A DNA stretch of 7,208 nt from JBLHUT01 sp047629975. Lineage in GTDB: Bacteria > Pseudomonadota > Alphaproteobacteria > Rhodobacterales > Rhodobacteraceae. Below the pieces are notes generated by a model. It did not search any database, was not told the DNA's origin, and saw only the letters and a program-made list of their open reading frames with translations. Every line of letters starts with the position of its first letter. Position 1 is the first letter of the stretch. Below, piece by piece: positions 7,075 to 7,208 of this stretch. Both the position numbers and the translations under genes were made by a program. The DNA is taken from positions 1-7,208 of the forward strand of contig JBLHUT010000188.1 in NCBI GenBank assembly GCA_047629975.1, read 5' to 3'.

Positions 7075-7208
7075 CAGGCCCGAAAGGCCGTCATGAACCG
7101 GTCGCTGATAGCGACAGGATCTACGGGGATGACGGGGCTGGTTTTATTTCTGCTTTCGCATTTGCGGCTGATGGCGATAACCTGTTTTGGCTGCGCAAGC
7201 GCCAGACC
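7074..7208 (-). CDS. C-terminal end of an unrecognised upstream gene (partial)
   Basis: Reading from the right edge on the minus strand gives 44 sense codons without interruption, then TGA at 7076-7074. The peptide begins GLALAQPKQVIAIS and ends DPVAISDRFMTAFRA. I do not recognise the family. Support for a real gene: the frame is open to the edge, and its stop overlaps the next gene's ATG by one base (TGATG), a common operon junction, while that next gene lacks its own ribosome binding site. The third codon positions are moderately G/C rich. Against it: the piece is short, and the plus strand is also open from an ATG at 7093 to the edge with similar base bias. The minus-strand reading fits the neighbours better. 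Confidence 0.5.
   Translation of the reverse strand, partial: GLALAQPKQVIAISRKCESRNKTSPVIPVDPVAISDRFMTAFRA

Noticed and set aside
7093..7208. Plus-strand ATG frame open to the right edge (starts MNRSLIATGS, hydrophobic stretch)
   Set aside because: It would start only 18 bp from the divergent FMN dehydrogenase start, leaving no promoter room, and no clear ribosome binding site precedes it. The minus-strand frame with TGATG overlap explains the region better.

Overview
The window reads as chromosomal DNA of moderately high G+C (about 58-60% by eye) from a heterotrophic alphaproteobacterium. A Rhodobacterales/Roseobacter-type host is the best guess. That rests on the gene families, the G+C-rich codon use and the compact overlapping catabolic genes; no rRNA or marker gene confirms it. 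I saw no mobile element, tRNA, rRNA or CRISPR array.

Left edge (1-800, + strand): the C-terminal two thirds of phnM, the alpha-D-ribose 1-methylphosphonate 5-triphosphate diphosphatase of the C-P lyase pathway. Its beginning lies outside the window. After a 38-bp tail-to-tail gap, the rest of the window (839-7208) is read from the minus strand.

Minus strand, in transcription order from the right edge: the last 44 codons of an unrecognised gene (7208-7074); an FMN-dependent alpha-hydroxy-acid dehydrogenase (7074-5950) whose ATG overlaps the preceding TGA by one base; an 85-bp gap; hyuA, the hydantoinase/oxoprolinase A subunit (5864-3786); hyuB, its B subunit (3765-2053); and a DAO-family FAD oxidoreductase (2056-839) whose ATG overlaps the hyuB stop in an ATGA junction. 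The close packing suggests one transcript, possibly with a second start in the 85-bp gap.

Inferred role: HyuA and HyuB together form an ATP-dependent enzyme that opens (or, in relatives, carboxylates) small cyclic amides or ketones such as hydantoins, N-methylhydantoin or 5-oxoproline. The FAD enzyme resembles sarcosine/glycine/D-amino-acid dehydrogenases and could oxidise an amino acid released downstream. The FMN enzyme would oxidise a 2-hydroxy acid. Together they look like a catabolic cassette for a nitrogen-containing compound. The substrate cannot be read from the sequence, and no carbamoyl-amino-acid hydrolase, transporter or regulator is visible. The neighbouring phosphonate gene is probably a separate unit.
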